DNA of 64,000 nt from Arthrobacter sp. AFG7.2 (GCF_002892835.1 NZ_PJMB01000002.1:496001-560000); one strand, 5' to 3'; shown: positions 1 through 9,469, numbered from the stretch's first letter. Notes: generated from the letters alone by a model not told the origin. Numbers and translations are program-made.

Positions 1-60
1 CACCAGGCCCACCTCGATGAAACCCTCCCGTACGGCGTTGTGCTGGAGGACATCGATTAG
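1..60 (+). CDS. C-terminal end of an unidentified gene (5' part outside window)
   Basis: Reading frame 1 is open from the first base to a TAG at 58-60 and gives a 19-residue tail that ends in an acidic LEDID. It is followed after 39 bases by the metallophosphoesterase gene on the same strand. The tail is too short to identify a family. It is called coding only because the frame is open, codon use is typical and the spacing to the next gene is normal; chance cannot be excluded. Confidence 0.45.
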   Translation, partial: HQAHLDETLPYGVVLEDID

Positions 61-99
61 ATTTACCGTACACTTGCACCAAAACACCGGGGGCTAGGA

Positions 100-1131
100 G
101 TGCGTTTGGGCAAGCGCAGGTTAATCGCCATCATCAGTGCGGCTGTCATCCTGGCAGTCGTAGCCGTACTGGTCGGATGGCAGCTGAAGATTCTCCCCTG
201 GCAGAAGAGCTCCACCGAGCTGCATGTCACCGCGGCGGGCGACTATTCCTCGAGTAAAGCAGCCGCCGGCGTCCTGGCCCGGATTGGCGAGATCAAGCCG
301 GATGTTCATTTCGCGCTGGGCGACATGTCCTATGGGGCCAAGGGAACTGAGCAGGCCTGGTGCGACCTGGTGACATCCAATGCGGGCCGGCAGTTGCCGT
401 TCCAGCTTCTGGCGGGCAATCACGAGAGCAATGGCAGAAACGGCGACATCAACCAGTTCGCAGCCTGCCTGCCCAACAGGTTGCCGGGACTCGTTGGCAC
501 CTACGCCCGGCAGTACTACGTCGACGTCCCGGAGCAGGACCCCATCGCACGGTTCATTATGATTTCCCCCGGTATCCCCTTTGCCGAAGGGGACCTGGAC
601 TACTCCGCCGACAGTACCCGCTACCAATGGACTGCGGACGCCATCGACGGTGCCCGGTCCGCGTCCATCCCCTGGGTGGTCGTGGGAATGCACACGCCCT
701 GCCTGACCATGGGGCGGTACGAGTGCGAGGCCGGGCGTGCCATCACCGATCTGATGATCAACAAGAAAGTCGACCTGGTGCTGCACGGGCACGAACACCT
801 CTACCAGCGCAGCAAACAGCTCACCAGCGGAGGCGATTGCACACGGATCGAACCGGGTGCCTACAGCGGGGACTGCGTCCAGGACGACGGGAAGAATCTT
901 TCAAAGGGCGCCGGGACGGTCTTTGCCACAGTGGGCACCGGCGGGGTGGCGCTGAGGGACATCGACGAGGATGACAAGGAAGCGCCCTATTTCGCTGCCT
1001 ACTCCGCGAAAAACGCCAGCCCCAGTTATGGCCTGCTGGACCTGAAATTCACCGAGAAGTCACTCACCGCGGAATTTGTGGCCACCACCGGAGATTTCAA
1101 GGACGACTTCACCATCGGGTCCGCACCCTAG
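100..1131 (+). CDS. Membrane-anchored calcineurin-like metallophosphoesterase
   Basis: The 343-residue product has a hydrophobic N-terminal segment (about residues 8-27) that acts as an uncleaved anchor or signal peptide, followed by a metallophosphoesterase domain on the outside of the membrane. Visible metal-binding motifs are GD at about residues 47-48, ALGDMSYG (about 72-79), GNHES (about 106-110) and GHEH (about 230-233), in the order expected for the purple-acid-phosphatase-like branch. It would hydrolyse a phosphomono- or diester; the substrate is unknown. The GTG at 100 directly abuts AGGA at 96-99, so translation more probably starts at the in-frame TTG at 106, five bases after AGGAG. 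It ends 19 bases from the convergent ABC permease gene, with no clear terminator between. Confidence 0.85.
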   Translation: MRLGKRRLIAIISAAVILAVVAVLVGWQLKILPWQKSSTELHVTAAGDYSSSKAAAGVLARIGEIKPDVHFALGDMSYGAKGTEQAWCDLVTSNAGRQLPFQLLAGNHESNGRNGDINQFAACLPNRLPGLVGTYARQYYVDVPEQDPIARFIMISPGIPFAEGDLDYSADSTRYQWTADAIDGARSASIPWVVVGMHTPCLTMGRYECEAGRAITDLMINKKVDLVLHGHEHLYQRSKQLTSGGDCTRIEPGAYSGDCVQDDGKNLSKGAGTVFATVGTGGVALRDIDEDDKEAPYFAAYSAKNASPSYGLLDLKFTEKSLTAEFVATTGDFKDDFTIGSAP

Positions 1132-1150
1132 CCAGGCCCCCTGGTGCCGG

Positions 1151-2026
1151 TCAGCCCCTCACCGCGCCTGAAAGGGCGAATGAGCTGCCGGCGCCCCTGG
1201 CCACGATGACGTACAGAAACAGCACCGGCAAGGAATACAGGATGGAGAATGCGGCCAGTTGCCCGTAGGCCACGGCACCGTGCTGACCGAAGAAGCTGAA
1301 GATGGACACCGCCGCCGGCTGCCGGGCTTCGGAAAGGAGCAGGACAAAGGGGACAAAGAAGTTTCCCCAAGCCTGGATGAAGACGAAAATGAACACCACA
1401 CCCAGACCTTGGCGCATGAGCGGCAGCACAATGGTCCGCAGTGCGGTCATCCTTGACGCGCCGTCCACCCAGGCCGCTTCCTCCAGCGAGACCGGCACCC
1501 CTGCCATGAAGTTCCGGGTCATCCAGATGGCCATGGGCAACGTGGTAGTGGCCATAAAAAAGATGGTGGCGGGCATGGAGTCGAGCAGTTCGAACTGGAC
1601 GAAGAGCCCGTAGACCGGGACCATGATGGCCGTGATGGGCAGGCAGGTTCCAAAGAGGACGGTGTACAGGAACGGCTGGTTGAACCTTGACCGGTAGCGG
1701 GACAGCGGGTAGGCCGCCAGCACTGCAGCCACAACCGTCACGGCTGCAGTTCCGCCGGAGAGCACCAGACTGTTCCAGAGCGGCCTCAGCAGCAGCTCCG
1801 GTGTCAGCACGGCGGCGAAGTTCTCCAGGCCGGCCCGGTCCGGAAGCTTCAGCTCGTGCCCGGCTTCAGCGTCGAGGGAAGCGAGGATGAGCCACAGCAG
1901 GGGCAGCAGGAAACAGGCGCCAATCAGGAGCAGCACCAGGTCGGCCGGGGTGCTGCCGGCGCGGCGCCGTTTGGCTGCATTCCTGCCGGACCGCAGCACC
2001 CGGGATGCTTGAGCGGGCACTGTCAT
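1151..2026 (-). CDS. Carbohydrate ABC transporter permease (MalG-like)
   Basis: This 291-residue inner-membrane subunit has about six hydrophobic segments, starting with LLLIGACFLLPLLW near residue 32. The MalG-type cytoplasmic EAA loop is present (EEAAWVDGASR then a conserved LP), which docks on the ATPase. The chosen ATG at 2026 overlaps the TGA of the upstream permease by four bases (ATGA), which indicates translational coupling; longer frames upstream are not supported. It forms the third gene of a binding-protein/permease/permease operon. No ATPase gene is present, so the importer probably borrows a shared MsiK-type ATPase encoded elsewhere, as is common in actinobacteria. The sugar is not identifiable from sequence. 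Confidence 0.93.
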   Translation of the reverse strand: MTVPAQASRVLRSGRNAAKRRRAGSTPADLVLLLIGACFLLPLLWLILASLDAEAGHELKLPDRAGLENFAAVLTPELLLRPLWNSLVLSGGTAAVTVVAAVLAAYPLSRYRSRFNQPFLYTVLFGTCLPITAIMVPVYGLFVQFELLDSMPATIFFMATTTLPMAIWMTRNFMAGVPVSLEEAAWVDGASRMTALRTIVLPLMRQGLGVVFIFVFIQAWGNFFVPFVLLLSEARQPAAVSIFSFFGQHGAVAYGQLAAFSILYSLPVLFLYVIVARGAGSSFALSGAVRG

Positions 2027-2904
2027 GGCCTGGTCTCCCTGAGCAGCCGGATGTACACCAGGCCGAACACGGCGCCGATCAGGATCAGCACCGAAGCCAC
2101 GGCAGTCCCGTAGCCGATGTCCCCGAATTTGAACGCCTCGAGGTAGGCCAGGACGGGCAGGGTGGTGCTGGCGTTGGCCGGTCCGCCGGCGGTCATCACC
2201 CACACGAGCGTGAAGACGGCGAGCGTCTGCAGCGTGATCAGCATCAGGTTCGTGGCGATGCTTCCGCGGATCATCGGCAGGGTAATAAACGCGAACCGCT
2301 GCCAGCCGTGCGCGCCATCCACCTGGGCCGCCTCACTCACCTCTGCCGGAACCTCGTTGAGCGCCGCCCGGTACACCAGCATGGAAAAGGCTGTCCCCCG
2401 CCACACATTGGCAAGCATCACGGCCATCATCGGAAAGGCATACAGCCAGTCCTGCCGGGCAAGTCCCAGGCGGCCGAGCAGCTGGTTCAGGGTCCCGTCG
2501 CCGCTGAAGTAGGCGTAGGCGGCGAAGGCGGCCACGATTTCCGGCAGCACCCAGGCGGCCACCACAGTGGTGCCGACGGCGGCGGACACCGCCGGCCGTG
2601 CCCGGCGCATCAGCACGGCAAGGGCGAGCCCCAGCAGGTTCTGGCCCACCACCGCCGACCCTGCCACGAACACCACCGTGAGCAGAACAGACAGCGGGAA
2701 CACCGGATCAGCAAACAGGCGCTGATAGTTCTCCAGCCCCACCCATGACGGGTTGCGGGCACTGCGCCCGGTCAGGCCGGCGTCGGTCAGGGACGCCTGA
2801 AAGGCCCAGAGCACGGGGCCGGCGAGAAAGACAAGCAGGAGCAGGACGGCGGGGAGCACCGGCAGGTACCGAAGCAGTTGCCGTGCCGTGACAGGGGGCT
2901 GCAC
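2023..2904 (-). CDS. Carbohydrate ABC transporter permease (MalF-like)
   Basis: The 293-residue protein is the MalF-type partner permease of the neighbouring subunit. It has an N-terminal transmembrane segment (about residues 14-34), several further helices and the EAA loop SEAAQVDGAHGW near residue 190. The start is a GTG at 2904, only three bases after the TAG of the binding-protein gene, and its end overlaps the next permease start. The tight packing supports a single transcript and 1:1 assembly in the membrane. Family assignment is firm; substrate is inferred only as a sugar or oligosaccharide. Confidence 0.93.
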   Translation of the reverse strand: MQPPVTARQLLRYLPVLPAVLLLLVFLAGPVLWAFQASLTDAGLTGRSARNPSWVGLENYQRLFADPVFPLSVLLTVVFVAGSAVVGQNLLGLALAVLMRRARPAVSAAVGTTVVAAWVLPEIVAAFAAYAYFSGDGTLNQLLGRLGLARQDWLYAFPMMAVMLANVWRGTAFSMLVYRAALNEVPAEVSEAAQVDGAHGWQRFAFITLPMIRGSIATNLMLITLQTLAVFTLVWVMTAGGPANASTTLPVLAYLEAFKFGDIGYGTAVASVLILIGAVFGLVYIRLLRETRP

Positions 2905-2907
2905 AGG

Positions 2908-4260
2908 CTACTTCCGGACGGTCTTGTCGCCGCCCACAATGTCCGCCACTGCGGCGTCGTACTCTGCAGCCGCCTCCCCGGGCGATCTGGTACCCGTGAT
3001 CACGGCTTCGGTGGCTTCCTGGACGGCCGCGGAGATCCGGGGGTAGTCGGCAGTTGCGGGGCGGTACCGCGTCACGGGGACAAGCTTGGAGACGTCCCTG
3101 ACGAAGGGGTTGGCGTCCAGGTACCCCGGATCGGCGGCCACGTCCTTCCGGACCGCAATCTGGGAGCTTTCCACGGTGAAGGCGAGCGAATTCTTCTCAT
3201 TGAGTGCGGTGGTGAGGAAACGGAAAGCCAGGTCCGGTTCCTTGGTCCCCGCACCTACCGCGAGCGTCCAGCCGCCTGACATGCTCACAGCTCCAGGTGG
3301 CTGGCCGTTTTGGGTGGGGAAAGGGGCAACGCCGATCTCCTGTTCGTAGCCGGGCCATGCGTAACTGCCGCCATCCTGCCAGAACGACGGCGCGTAGGAC
3401 CCTTCCACGGTGGCGCCCAGTTTGCCTTCCGGGAACCACTCGCCGAACACCTTCTTCCACACATTGGCGTCCAGGGCTTCAGCCGGAGAAACAGCCAGTT
3501 GTTCGTCATACAGGGTCTTGAGGAATGCCAGCGAGTCCCGGAAACCGGCCGAGCCAACCACCCACTTTTTGGTTTCCTCGTCGTAAAGCGTGGACCCGGT
3601 CCCGTACAGCACTTCATAAAAGCTTTGCATCACGGTGCCTTCGCCTGTTCCCTTGCCCGCGTACATGTTGAATGGAATGACGGTGGGGTCGTTGGCTTTG
3701 ATCTTCCGTGCCGTATCCAGGATGTCCTGCCAGCTGCGCGGCTCCCAGGGAAGGGCGACCCCGGCAGCTTCCAGGACTTTCCGGTTGTACCAGATGGCGC
3801 GGGTGTCGGTGCCCAGCGGCACTGCGTAAGTCCCGCCGTCGTCCGCCCGCCCGGCCGCCTTGGCGCCGTCCTCAAAGGTGTCCCACTCCTCCCAGCCCTC
3901 AAGGTGGCTGTCCAGTTTCAGGAGGTAGCCGGCGTCCACGTCGGAACGGATCTTAAAGGTGTCCTCATAAAAAACGTCCGGCGCCGTGGACGGTGAGCGC
4001 AGGGCAAGGGCCAGCTTGGTGCCGTAGTCGTCGTCATTGGCCTGGATGGGCTGCAGCTCAACGGTCACATCCCGGTTGGCCGCCTCGAACTCCTGCTTGG
4101 CGGCCTGGAGCATGGTGTCCAGGGCGGTAAAGGAATCCGTTTTCTGGTACGCCACTTTGAGTGTTGTGGACGTGTTGCCGGGGTCGCCCGGACTGCACGC
4201 GGTCAGGATTATCACGGCGGAAGCGATGAGGGACATGGTCTTCAAGGCCCGGCGACGCAT
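2908..4260 (-). CDS. Sugar ABC transporter substrate-binding lipoprotein
   Basis: The 450-residue product has a basic N-terminus, a hydrophobic stretch and a lipobox LTAC with the lipidated Cys at residue 22, so it is tethered to the outer face of the membrane. The rest resembles family 1 extracellular solute-binding proteins (about 430 residues is usual). It would capture the sugar for the two permeases encoded immediately downstream. The upstream neighbour is a ROK-type regulator on the same strand, about 120 bases away, a frequent arrangement for sugar-inducible importers. No operator could be recognised in the intervening 4261-4377. Confidence 0.92.
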   Translation of the reverse strand: MRRRALKTMSLIASAVIILTACSPGDPGNTSTTLKVAYQKTDSFTALDTMLQAAKQEFEAANRDVTVELQPIQANDDDYGTKLALALRSPSTAPDVFYEDTFKIRSDVDAGYLLKLDSHLEGWEEWDTFEDGAKAAGRADDGGTYAVPLGTDTRAIWYNRKVLEAAGVALPWEPRSWQDILDTARKIKANDPTVIPFNMYAGKGTGEGTVMQSFYEVLYGTGSTLYDEETKKWVVGSAGFRDSLAFLKTLYDEQLAVSPAEALDANVWKKVFGEWFPEGKLGATVEGSYAPSFWQDGGSYAWPGYEQEIGVAPFPTQNGQPPGAVSMSGGWTLAVGAGTKEPDLAFRFLTTALNEKNSLAFTVESSQIAVRKDVAADPGYLDANPFVRDVSKLVPVTRYRPATADYPRISAAVQEATEAVITGTRSPGEAAAEYDAAVADIVGGDKTVRK

Positions 4261-4377
4261 GGCGCTCCATTCAAGTCGATGGCGGCGGCCCCGTTGGCGG
4301 CAGGCCCCAACCGCACAGTATGCACATGCTAGATTGGCGCCCTGCAGCAGGCAAGGCGTCCTGCGCGGCCCGTCGGG

Positions 4378-5631
4378 TCAGCTTTCCAGAAGGAGCCGCT
4401 GGGCCCGAGGGGCCAGCGTATGTTCCAGGACCAGTGAGGCTGCGCCAATGGCACCCACGTCATCGCCCACTCCGGTACCCACCACCTCGATGGGATGGAT
4501 CAGCCGGGTGTCACTGTGGGCAGCAAGCAGCGCCGGAATCTTTTCAAGGTAGCGCTCCGCCAGGCGGCTCCAAAACGGGCCGCCGAACACGACGCGCTCG
4601 ACATCCAGCGTGTTGGTGACCACCGCCGCTGCCCGCGCCACCCGCACGGCAGACCTGTCAATGATGGCGCGCGCCTGTTCGTTGCCCTCATCCGCGAGAT
4701 CGCACAGCCGGGAAAAGCTCTGCTCAATCTCGGCACCGCTGTTCCCCGGGCGGGAGCCGTCCAAAAGGCCGGCATCTTCCGCCTCGGCCACCAGCACCTG
4801 CGGGATGCAGGTGGACTTTACACAGCCGCGCAAGCCGCAGTCGCACGGCGGCCCGTCCGGGTCCACCACGATGTGGCCGATTTCGCCGGCATTTCCGGAC
4901 GTTCCACGCACCACTTCGTCATTGAGCACGATGCCGCAGCCTATGCCGGTGCCCATGTACATAAAGATGAAGCTGCCGGAGCCGCTGGGACCGCCGGCCC
5001 ACGTTTCCGCCACCGCAGCGCTGGTGACGTCCTTGTCCACCAACACCGAGTACCCGGTGGCCTCGGAGAGGGCAGTGCGCAGTTCCACCCTGTCCCAGCC
5101 TGGCAGCAGCGGCGGATCAACGACTGTGCCGTTGTCCAGGTCTATGGGTCCGGGTGCGGCGAGTCCCAGGCCGGCAATCCGTTCCTGGTCGACGCCGGAG
5201 TCCGCCACAAGCCGGGCGATCTGGTCCGCGATGGTGGTGATAACCGCCGCGGGGTCGTTGCCGCCGGGTGTCTTGATGCGGGAGTGCCGCACTACTGAGC
5301 CCACCAGGTCCAGGACAACGAAAGTGGTCACTGCGGGGTCGAGGTGCACTCCGAGGGCGAAGACGCCGCCAGGGTTGAGCCGGAGGATGGTGCGCGGTTT
5401 GCCCGGCCCGCTGCCTTCCTTGCCGGCCTCCACAATGAGGTGCTGGTCCAGGAGGCGCCGGGAAATGTTGGAGATGGTCTGCGGCGACAGGCCGACGATC
5501 TGGGCAAGCTCCACCCGGCTCAGTCCGCCGGAAGACCGGCGGATGGCATCCAGGATCACCGTGAGGTTGAAGTCACCCATCCTGGGCAGGTTGGTTCCGC
5601 GCCTCGGAGAGGATTGGCGGATCTCAGTCAC
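4378..5631 (-). CDS. ROK-family transcriptional regulator (NagC/XylR type)
   Basis: The 417-residue protein starts with a winged helix-turn-helix (about residues 19-75, including SRVELAQIVGLSPQTISN) followed by a sugar-kinase-like ROK domain. The ROK zinc motif CDCGLRGC is visible near residue 275 together with GEIGHIVVDPDG. Such proteins repress sugar genes until a sugar binds. The gene lies directly upstream of and in the same direction as the ABC importer, so it probably controls that operon and perhaps itself. It is distinct from the second ROK protein of this window at 53933-55159. Kinase activity is not expected but cannot be excluded by eye. Confidence 0.88.
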   Translation of the reverse strand: MTEIRQSSPRRGTNLPRMGDFNLTVILDAIRRSSGGLSRVELAQIVGLSPQTISNISRRLLDQHLIVEAGKEGSGPGKPRTILRLNPGGVFALGVHLDPAVTTFVVLDLVGSVVRHSRIKTPGGNDPAAVITTIADQIARLVADSGVDQERIAGLGLAAPGPIDLDNGTVVDPPLLPGWDRVELRTALSEATGYSVLVDKDVTSAAVAETWAGGPSGSGSFIFMYMGTGIGCGIVLNDEVVRGTSGNAGEIGHIVVDPDGPPCDCGLRGCVKSTCIPQVLVAEAEDAGLLDGSRPGNSGAEIEQSFSRLCDLADEGNEQARAIIDRSAVRVARAAAVVTNTLDVERVVFGGPFWSRLAERYLEKIPALLAAHSDTRLIHPIEVVGTGVGDDVGAIGAASLVLEHTLAPRAQRLLLES

Positions 5632-5767
5632 AGCGTCCCCTAAACGTCTTCGGCCACGTACTTATGGTGATGCTTGAATCGTACGTTACGCGTGGGCACA
5701 GACCCTAGGACGGCACGACGGCGCGGCGCGGCATGGGCGCTAACCGGACTGTCCGGCCGGGTGCGGC

Positions 5768-6973
5768 TTATGCAGCTGCCTGCCCCGGACTGCGGCGGAT
5801 GCTCAGGGTCACGGTGAATTTGGGGTTCCGGCCCTTCACGGCAGTAGGCCCGACGTAGCGCTCGAGTGCGGGCAGATAGGGCAGGTGGCGGTTGAAGACC
5901 GTCCACAATTCGCCGTGGGGTGCGAGGACCCGCCCCGCTGCTTCGATCATTTTCAGGCCGGCTCCGGAGTGGACCCCGGCACCTACATGGAACGGCGGGT
6001 TGAGCATGACCAGGTCCGCGCTGCCGTCCGCCATGGTGCTCAGGGCGTCATCCTGCAGGACGGTGATGCGGTCTGCCAGCCCGTTGGCCCGGGCGGTGGC
6101 CTGCGCGGAAGCCGCAGCTGCAGCTGATTGGTCCGTTGCAGTCACGGCGGACCCCGGATGGTGCCGGGCGTACATGGCGGCAAGGATTCCTGTGCCGCAA
6201 CCCAAGTCGACGGCGTGGCCGGCTGTTTTCATGGCCGGCAGGAAGGTCAGCAGGAACCTGGTGCCGATGTCCAGCCTGGTGCCGGCGAACACGGCACCAT
6301 GGGCTGCGACGTTCAGGTCCAGTTCAGCAAGGTGTTCAACAACGGGGTAGCGGTCCGGTGCCCCGCTCCCCTGCGGCCCGCGCGCCAGGATCACCCGGGA
6401 TTTCTGCTGTGCAAGCTGCGGACGGACGGAACGGAAATGCCGTTCCAGCACCGTGTTCATGCCCAGGGACATGTGCTTGACCCTGCCACCCGCCAGGAGC
6501 GTTACGTCCGGTTCTGCGTGCCTGGCCACGGCAGCGGCAATCTCATCGAGCTCCGCCAGGGTCTTGGGCAGCTGCAGGAGTACTGTCTGCGCACCGGCGA
6601 GGAGCTCCGGCCCGAGCGGCATCCGGGTGAAGGCGGGCACTCCCCGCGCTTCGCCGTCGGCCCTTTCTGCCGCCGCTGGCGCCAGGACGGCGGAGCCACT
6701 CAGCGCGGCCGCGTTGAGCTGGAGGGCCCGTTCTCCGGTGATGAGGTCCTGGTGCACGCGGACCGCGCCCGGGCCCAACAGGGCAAGGGCGCCGAGGGTC
6801 AGCGCGCCGTACCGGTCCCCGATAACGGCTACCGTGCTTCCCTCAGTCACCTGTCCCGCGGCGGTTTCCAGCAGAAGCCGGTCCGTGGCGTCCCAAGCCT
6901 GCAGGTTGGGCGCTTCGACATCCGGCCTGCGCCGCAGTGCCCCGAAAATGTCCTCAAGTGTGTTCAATGTCAA
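5768..6973 (-). CDS. RlmG/RsmC-type rRNA (guanine-N2) methyltransferase
   Basis: The 401-residue protein has two methyltransferase-like halves, as in RlmG and RsmC (E. coli RlmG is about 378 residues). The C-terminal half holds the S-adenosylmethionine motif VDLGCGTG and the catalytic NPPFH typical of enzymes that methylate exocyclic amino groups of guanine; the N-terminal half is degenerate. The likely substrate is 16S or 23S rRNA, but which base cannot be told. The annotated start is TTG at 6973, which overlaps the end of the flavin monooxygenase gene by 20 bases; the ribosome-binding site is weak, so the start is uncertain. Confidence 0.82.
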   Translation of the reverse strand: MTLNTLEDIFGALRRRPDVEAPNLQAWDATDRLLLETAAGQVTEGSTVAVIGDRYGALTLGALALLGPGAVRVHQDLITGERALQLNAAALSGSAVLAPAAAERADGEARGVPAFTRMPLGPELLAGAQTVLLQLPKTLAELDEIAAAVARHAEPDVTLLAGGRVKHMSLGMNTVLERHFRSVRPQLAQQKSRVILARGPQGSGAPDRYPVVEHLAELDLNVAAHGAVFAGTRLDIGTRFLLTFLPAMKTAGHAVDLGCGTGILAAMYARHHPGSAVTATDQSAAAAASAQATARANGLADRITVLQDDALSTMADGSADLVMLNPPFHVGAGVHSGAGLKMIEAAGRVLAPHGELWTVFNRHLPYLPALERYVGPTAVKGRNPKFTVTLSIRRSPGQAAA

Positions 6974-8060
6974 CTGTTCCCGCGCTTTCCATATCTGCTT
7001 GCTTGACGCTGATCCCCGGCAACTTCAGGATGGCCGCCACCGCCGCGCGTCCTGCCCGGTTGGCACCAATAGTGGACGACGACGGGCCGTACCCCACCAG
7101 GTGGACGCGGGGTTCCGATGCCACCTGGCTTCCTGCCATCACAATTCCGCCGCCCGGGCCCCGCAGGTGAAGCGGGGCAAGATGTTCAAGTTCCGCACGG
7201 AATCCCGTCGCCCAGAGAATCACGTCCGCAGGCTGGAAGGCACCTCCGGCACGCCTGACCCCGTGCGGCTCTATCGATGTGAACATCGGCTGGCGGTCCA
7301 GTGCGCCCCGGGCTGCCGCCGCTTCGAGTGCGGGTGTCCGGATCAGCCCGGTCACCGAGACCACGCTCTGCGGCGGAAGCCCCTGGCGGACCCGCTCCTC
7401 CACCAAGGCCACTGCGTCATGTCCTGCCTTGGCATCGAACTCCGCGTTCCGCCACACAGGTTCGCGCCGGGTAAACCAACTGGTGGTGGTGACCTGCGAA
7501 ATCTCCTCAAGGAGGCCCACCGCGGAGATGCCGCCGCCCACCACGACCACGTGCTGCCCTATGAACTCCTGCGCAGAGACGGCGTCCGCCACGTGAAGCT
7601 GCCGCCCGCGGAACGTGGACTGCCCCGGGTAGATGGGCCAGAAGGGGCGGGTCCAGGTACCGGTGGCATTGATGACGGCTTTGGTTGTCCAGTCCTCTTC
7701 GGATGTACTGATCCTCAACCGGCCTGCGGGGTTCGTGTCTTCCCGCATGACCGAGCGCACCTTCACAGGCCGGCGGATGGACAGTCCAAGCGCCTCTTCA
7801 TAACCGCCGAAGTAGCGGGTAAGGAAGTCCGAGCTGGGCTCACGCGGATCTATTGCAGGCTTGGCCATGCCCGGCAAATCACTGATGCCGTTGACTGTTG
7901 CCATCAGCAAACTCTTCCACCGGTGCCGCCACGCGCCGCCGGGCCCGGCCTCGGCGTCGAGCGTGACATAGTCCACGCCGCGGCGCTGGAGATGGTAGGC
8001 AGCCGAGAGCCCCGCCTGGCCCGCGCCGATAACCACGACGTCGGCCCGGGCGGATTTCAC
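6954..8060 (-). CDS. FAD-dependent monooxygenase / flavoprotein
   Basis: This 368-residue flavoprotein has an N-terminal FAD-binding Rossmann motif (VVIGAGQAG, residues 9-17) and a second NAD(P)H-binding GGG.S segment near residue 174 (VVVGGGISAVG), with ATGF near residue 290. These are the hallmarks of flavin-containing monooxygenases and related putrescine/lysine hydroxylase-like proteins. It probably oxidises a small molecule using NADPH and oxygen; the substrate is unknown. The start is GTG at 8060. It overlaps the methyltransferase gene at its 3' end and diverges from cfa, from which it is separated by only 66 bases that must carry both promoters. Confidence 0.83.
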   Translation of the reverse strand: MKSARADVVVIGAGQAGLSAAYHLQRRGVDYVTLDAEAGPGGAWRHRWKSLLMATVNGISDLPGMAKPAIDPREPSSDFLTRYFGGYEEALGLSIRRPVKVRSVMREDTNPAGRLRISTSEEDWTTKAVINATGTWTRPFWPIYPGQSTFRGRQLHVADAVSAQEFIGQHVVVVGGGISAVGLLEEISQVTTTSWFTRREPVWRNAEFDAKAGHDAVALVEERVRQGLPPQSVVSVTGLIRTPALEAAAARGALDRQPMFTSIEPHGVRRAGGAFQPADVILWATGFRAELEHLAPLHLRGPGGGIVMAGSQVASEPRVHLVGYGPSSSTIGANRAGRAAVAAILKLPGISVKQADMESAGTVDIEHT

Positions 8061-8126
8061 TCCACCATGATAGTCGCGGAGGGCGTCCCGGCCTTAGTCT
8101 GGGCCCATGGAAACGGGAGGACCACC

Positions 8127-9449
8127 ATGACCACACCCGCCGGACATGCTGCACGCCTGGCCAAGGCCCTGGCAGTTGTGCTGGGTACAGACGAGGTACC
8201 GCTGCGCCTGCGCGCTTGGGACGGTTCCGAGGCGGGGCCGGAGGGAGCGCCTGTCCTGGAGTTCCGTTCGCGCCGCGCCCTTCGCCGGATCCTGTGGTCG
8301 CCGGGCCAGCTTGGGTTGAGCCGGGCCTATGTAGCGGGCGAGATCGATTCCCCCGGGGACATCTTCGCAGCCTTCATGGCTTTGAGTTCTGCGGGCAAGT
8401 TCGCGGGACCGGGCCCTTTCCGGCCGCTGGGGCCCAGTGAGATCTGGACGCTGCTGCGCACTGCCATCCTGCTGGGAGCCTTGGGTCCCAATCCGGCGCC
8501 TCCGCCCGAGGAGGCCCGGATGGTGCGGAAGGGCCCGTTGCACTCGCGCCGCCGCGACTCGGCAGCCATCTCCCATCATTACGATGTGGGCAACGATTTC
8601 TACGCCCTGGTGCTGGGGCCGTCCATGGTCTACTCATGCGCGGTCTGGCCGGAAGGCAGTGACGCCACTGCAAGCACGGATTCCGGCAGCATTCCCGCTG
8701 GCGGGCTTGACGAAGCCCAGGAAGCGAAGCTGGACCTGGTGTGCCGCAAGCTGGGCCTGCGGCCCGGATCGCGGCTGCTGGATGTTGGCTGTGGCTGGGG
8801 AAGCCTTGCCCTCCACGCGGCCGGAAAGTACGGCGCAACCGTTGTAGGCGTCACTCTTTCCCATGAGCAGGCAAACCTTGCCCGCAAGCGGGCCGCCGAA
8901 GCAGGACTGACAGAGCGGGTGGACATCCGGGTTCAGGATTACCGGGACATCGGGGATGGACCATTTGATGCCATCAGCTCAATCGGCATGTCTGAACACG
9001 TGGGAAGGGAACAGACGCCGGCCTACGCGGCGGCACTGTTCGGACTGCTCCGGCCAGGCGGGCGGCTGCTGAACCATGCGATTTCCTGGAACGCGGGGCC
9101 AACAAAACCGGACCCGGACTCCTTTATCCCCCGCTATGTTTTTCCGGACGGGGAGATGATCAGCCTTGGCGAGATGGTGGCCGCGCTGGAGCGTGCCGGG
9201 TTTGAGATCCTGGACGTGGAGGCGCTGCGGCGGCACTACGCATTGACCCTCCGGGCCTGGGTCCGAAGGCTTGAGGCCAACTGGGAGAAGGCAGCAAAGC
9301 TGGCCAGTCCGGGGCGCGCCCGGGTCTGGCGGCTGTATATGGCCTCAAGCGCCCTGGGCTTCGAGAACGGGCTGACAGGCGTCAACCAGGTCCTGGTCCA
9401 GCGGACGGGCGGCGACGATCCGCCGCTGCGTCGGACCGCCTGGCTGTGA
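8127..9449 (+). CDS. cfa: Cyclopropane-fatty-acyl-phospholipid synthase
   Basis: The 440-residue enzyme transfers a methylene group from S-adenosylmethionine to an unsaturated acyl chain of membrane lipids (or a related lipid modification). It shows the motif I LDVGCGWGSLALHA near residue 216, the upstream SHHYDVGNDFYALVLG typical of the CFA/mycolic acid synthase family, and GMSEHVG. The start chosen is ATG 8127 because GGGAGG lies at 8115-8120, six bases away; the frame is open far upstream but that part is antisense to the monooxygenase gene. An alternative activity is a 10-methyl-stearate type methyltransferase, which shares the fold. A hairpin with a T-run follows 21 bases after the stop. 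Confidence 0.9.
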   Translation: MTTPAGHAARLAKALAVVLGTDEVPLRLRAWDGSEAGPEGAPVLEFRSRRALRRILWSPGQLGLSRAYVAGEIDSPGDIFAAFMALSSAGKFAGPGPFRPLGPSEIWTLLRTAILLGALGPNPAPPPEEARMVRKGPLHSRRRDSAAISHHYDVGNDFYALVLGPSMVYSCAVWPEGSDATASTDSGSIPAGGLDEAQEAKLDLVCRKLGLRPGSRLLDVGCGWGSLALHAAGKYGATVVGVTLSHEQANLARKRAAEAGLTERVDIRVQDYRDIGDGPFDAISSIGMSEHVGREQTPAYAAALFGLLRPGGRLLNHAISWNAGPTKPDPDSFIPRYVFPDGEMISLGEMVAALERAGFEILDVEALRRHYALTLRAWVRRLEANWEKAAKLASPGRARVWRLYMASSALGFENGLTGVNQVLVQRTGGDDPPLRRTAWL

Positions 9450-9469
9450 GAGGTCGGGGCACACATGCG

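Noticed and set aside
6453..8126. Long plus-strand open frame continuous with cfa (998 residues in all)
   Set aside because: The first 558 codons are antisense to the methyltransferase and flavin monooxygenase genes and resemble no protein; the good Shine-Dalgarno before ATG 8127 marks the true start of cfa.
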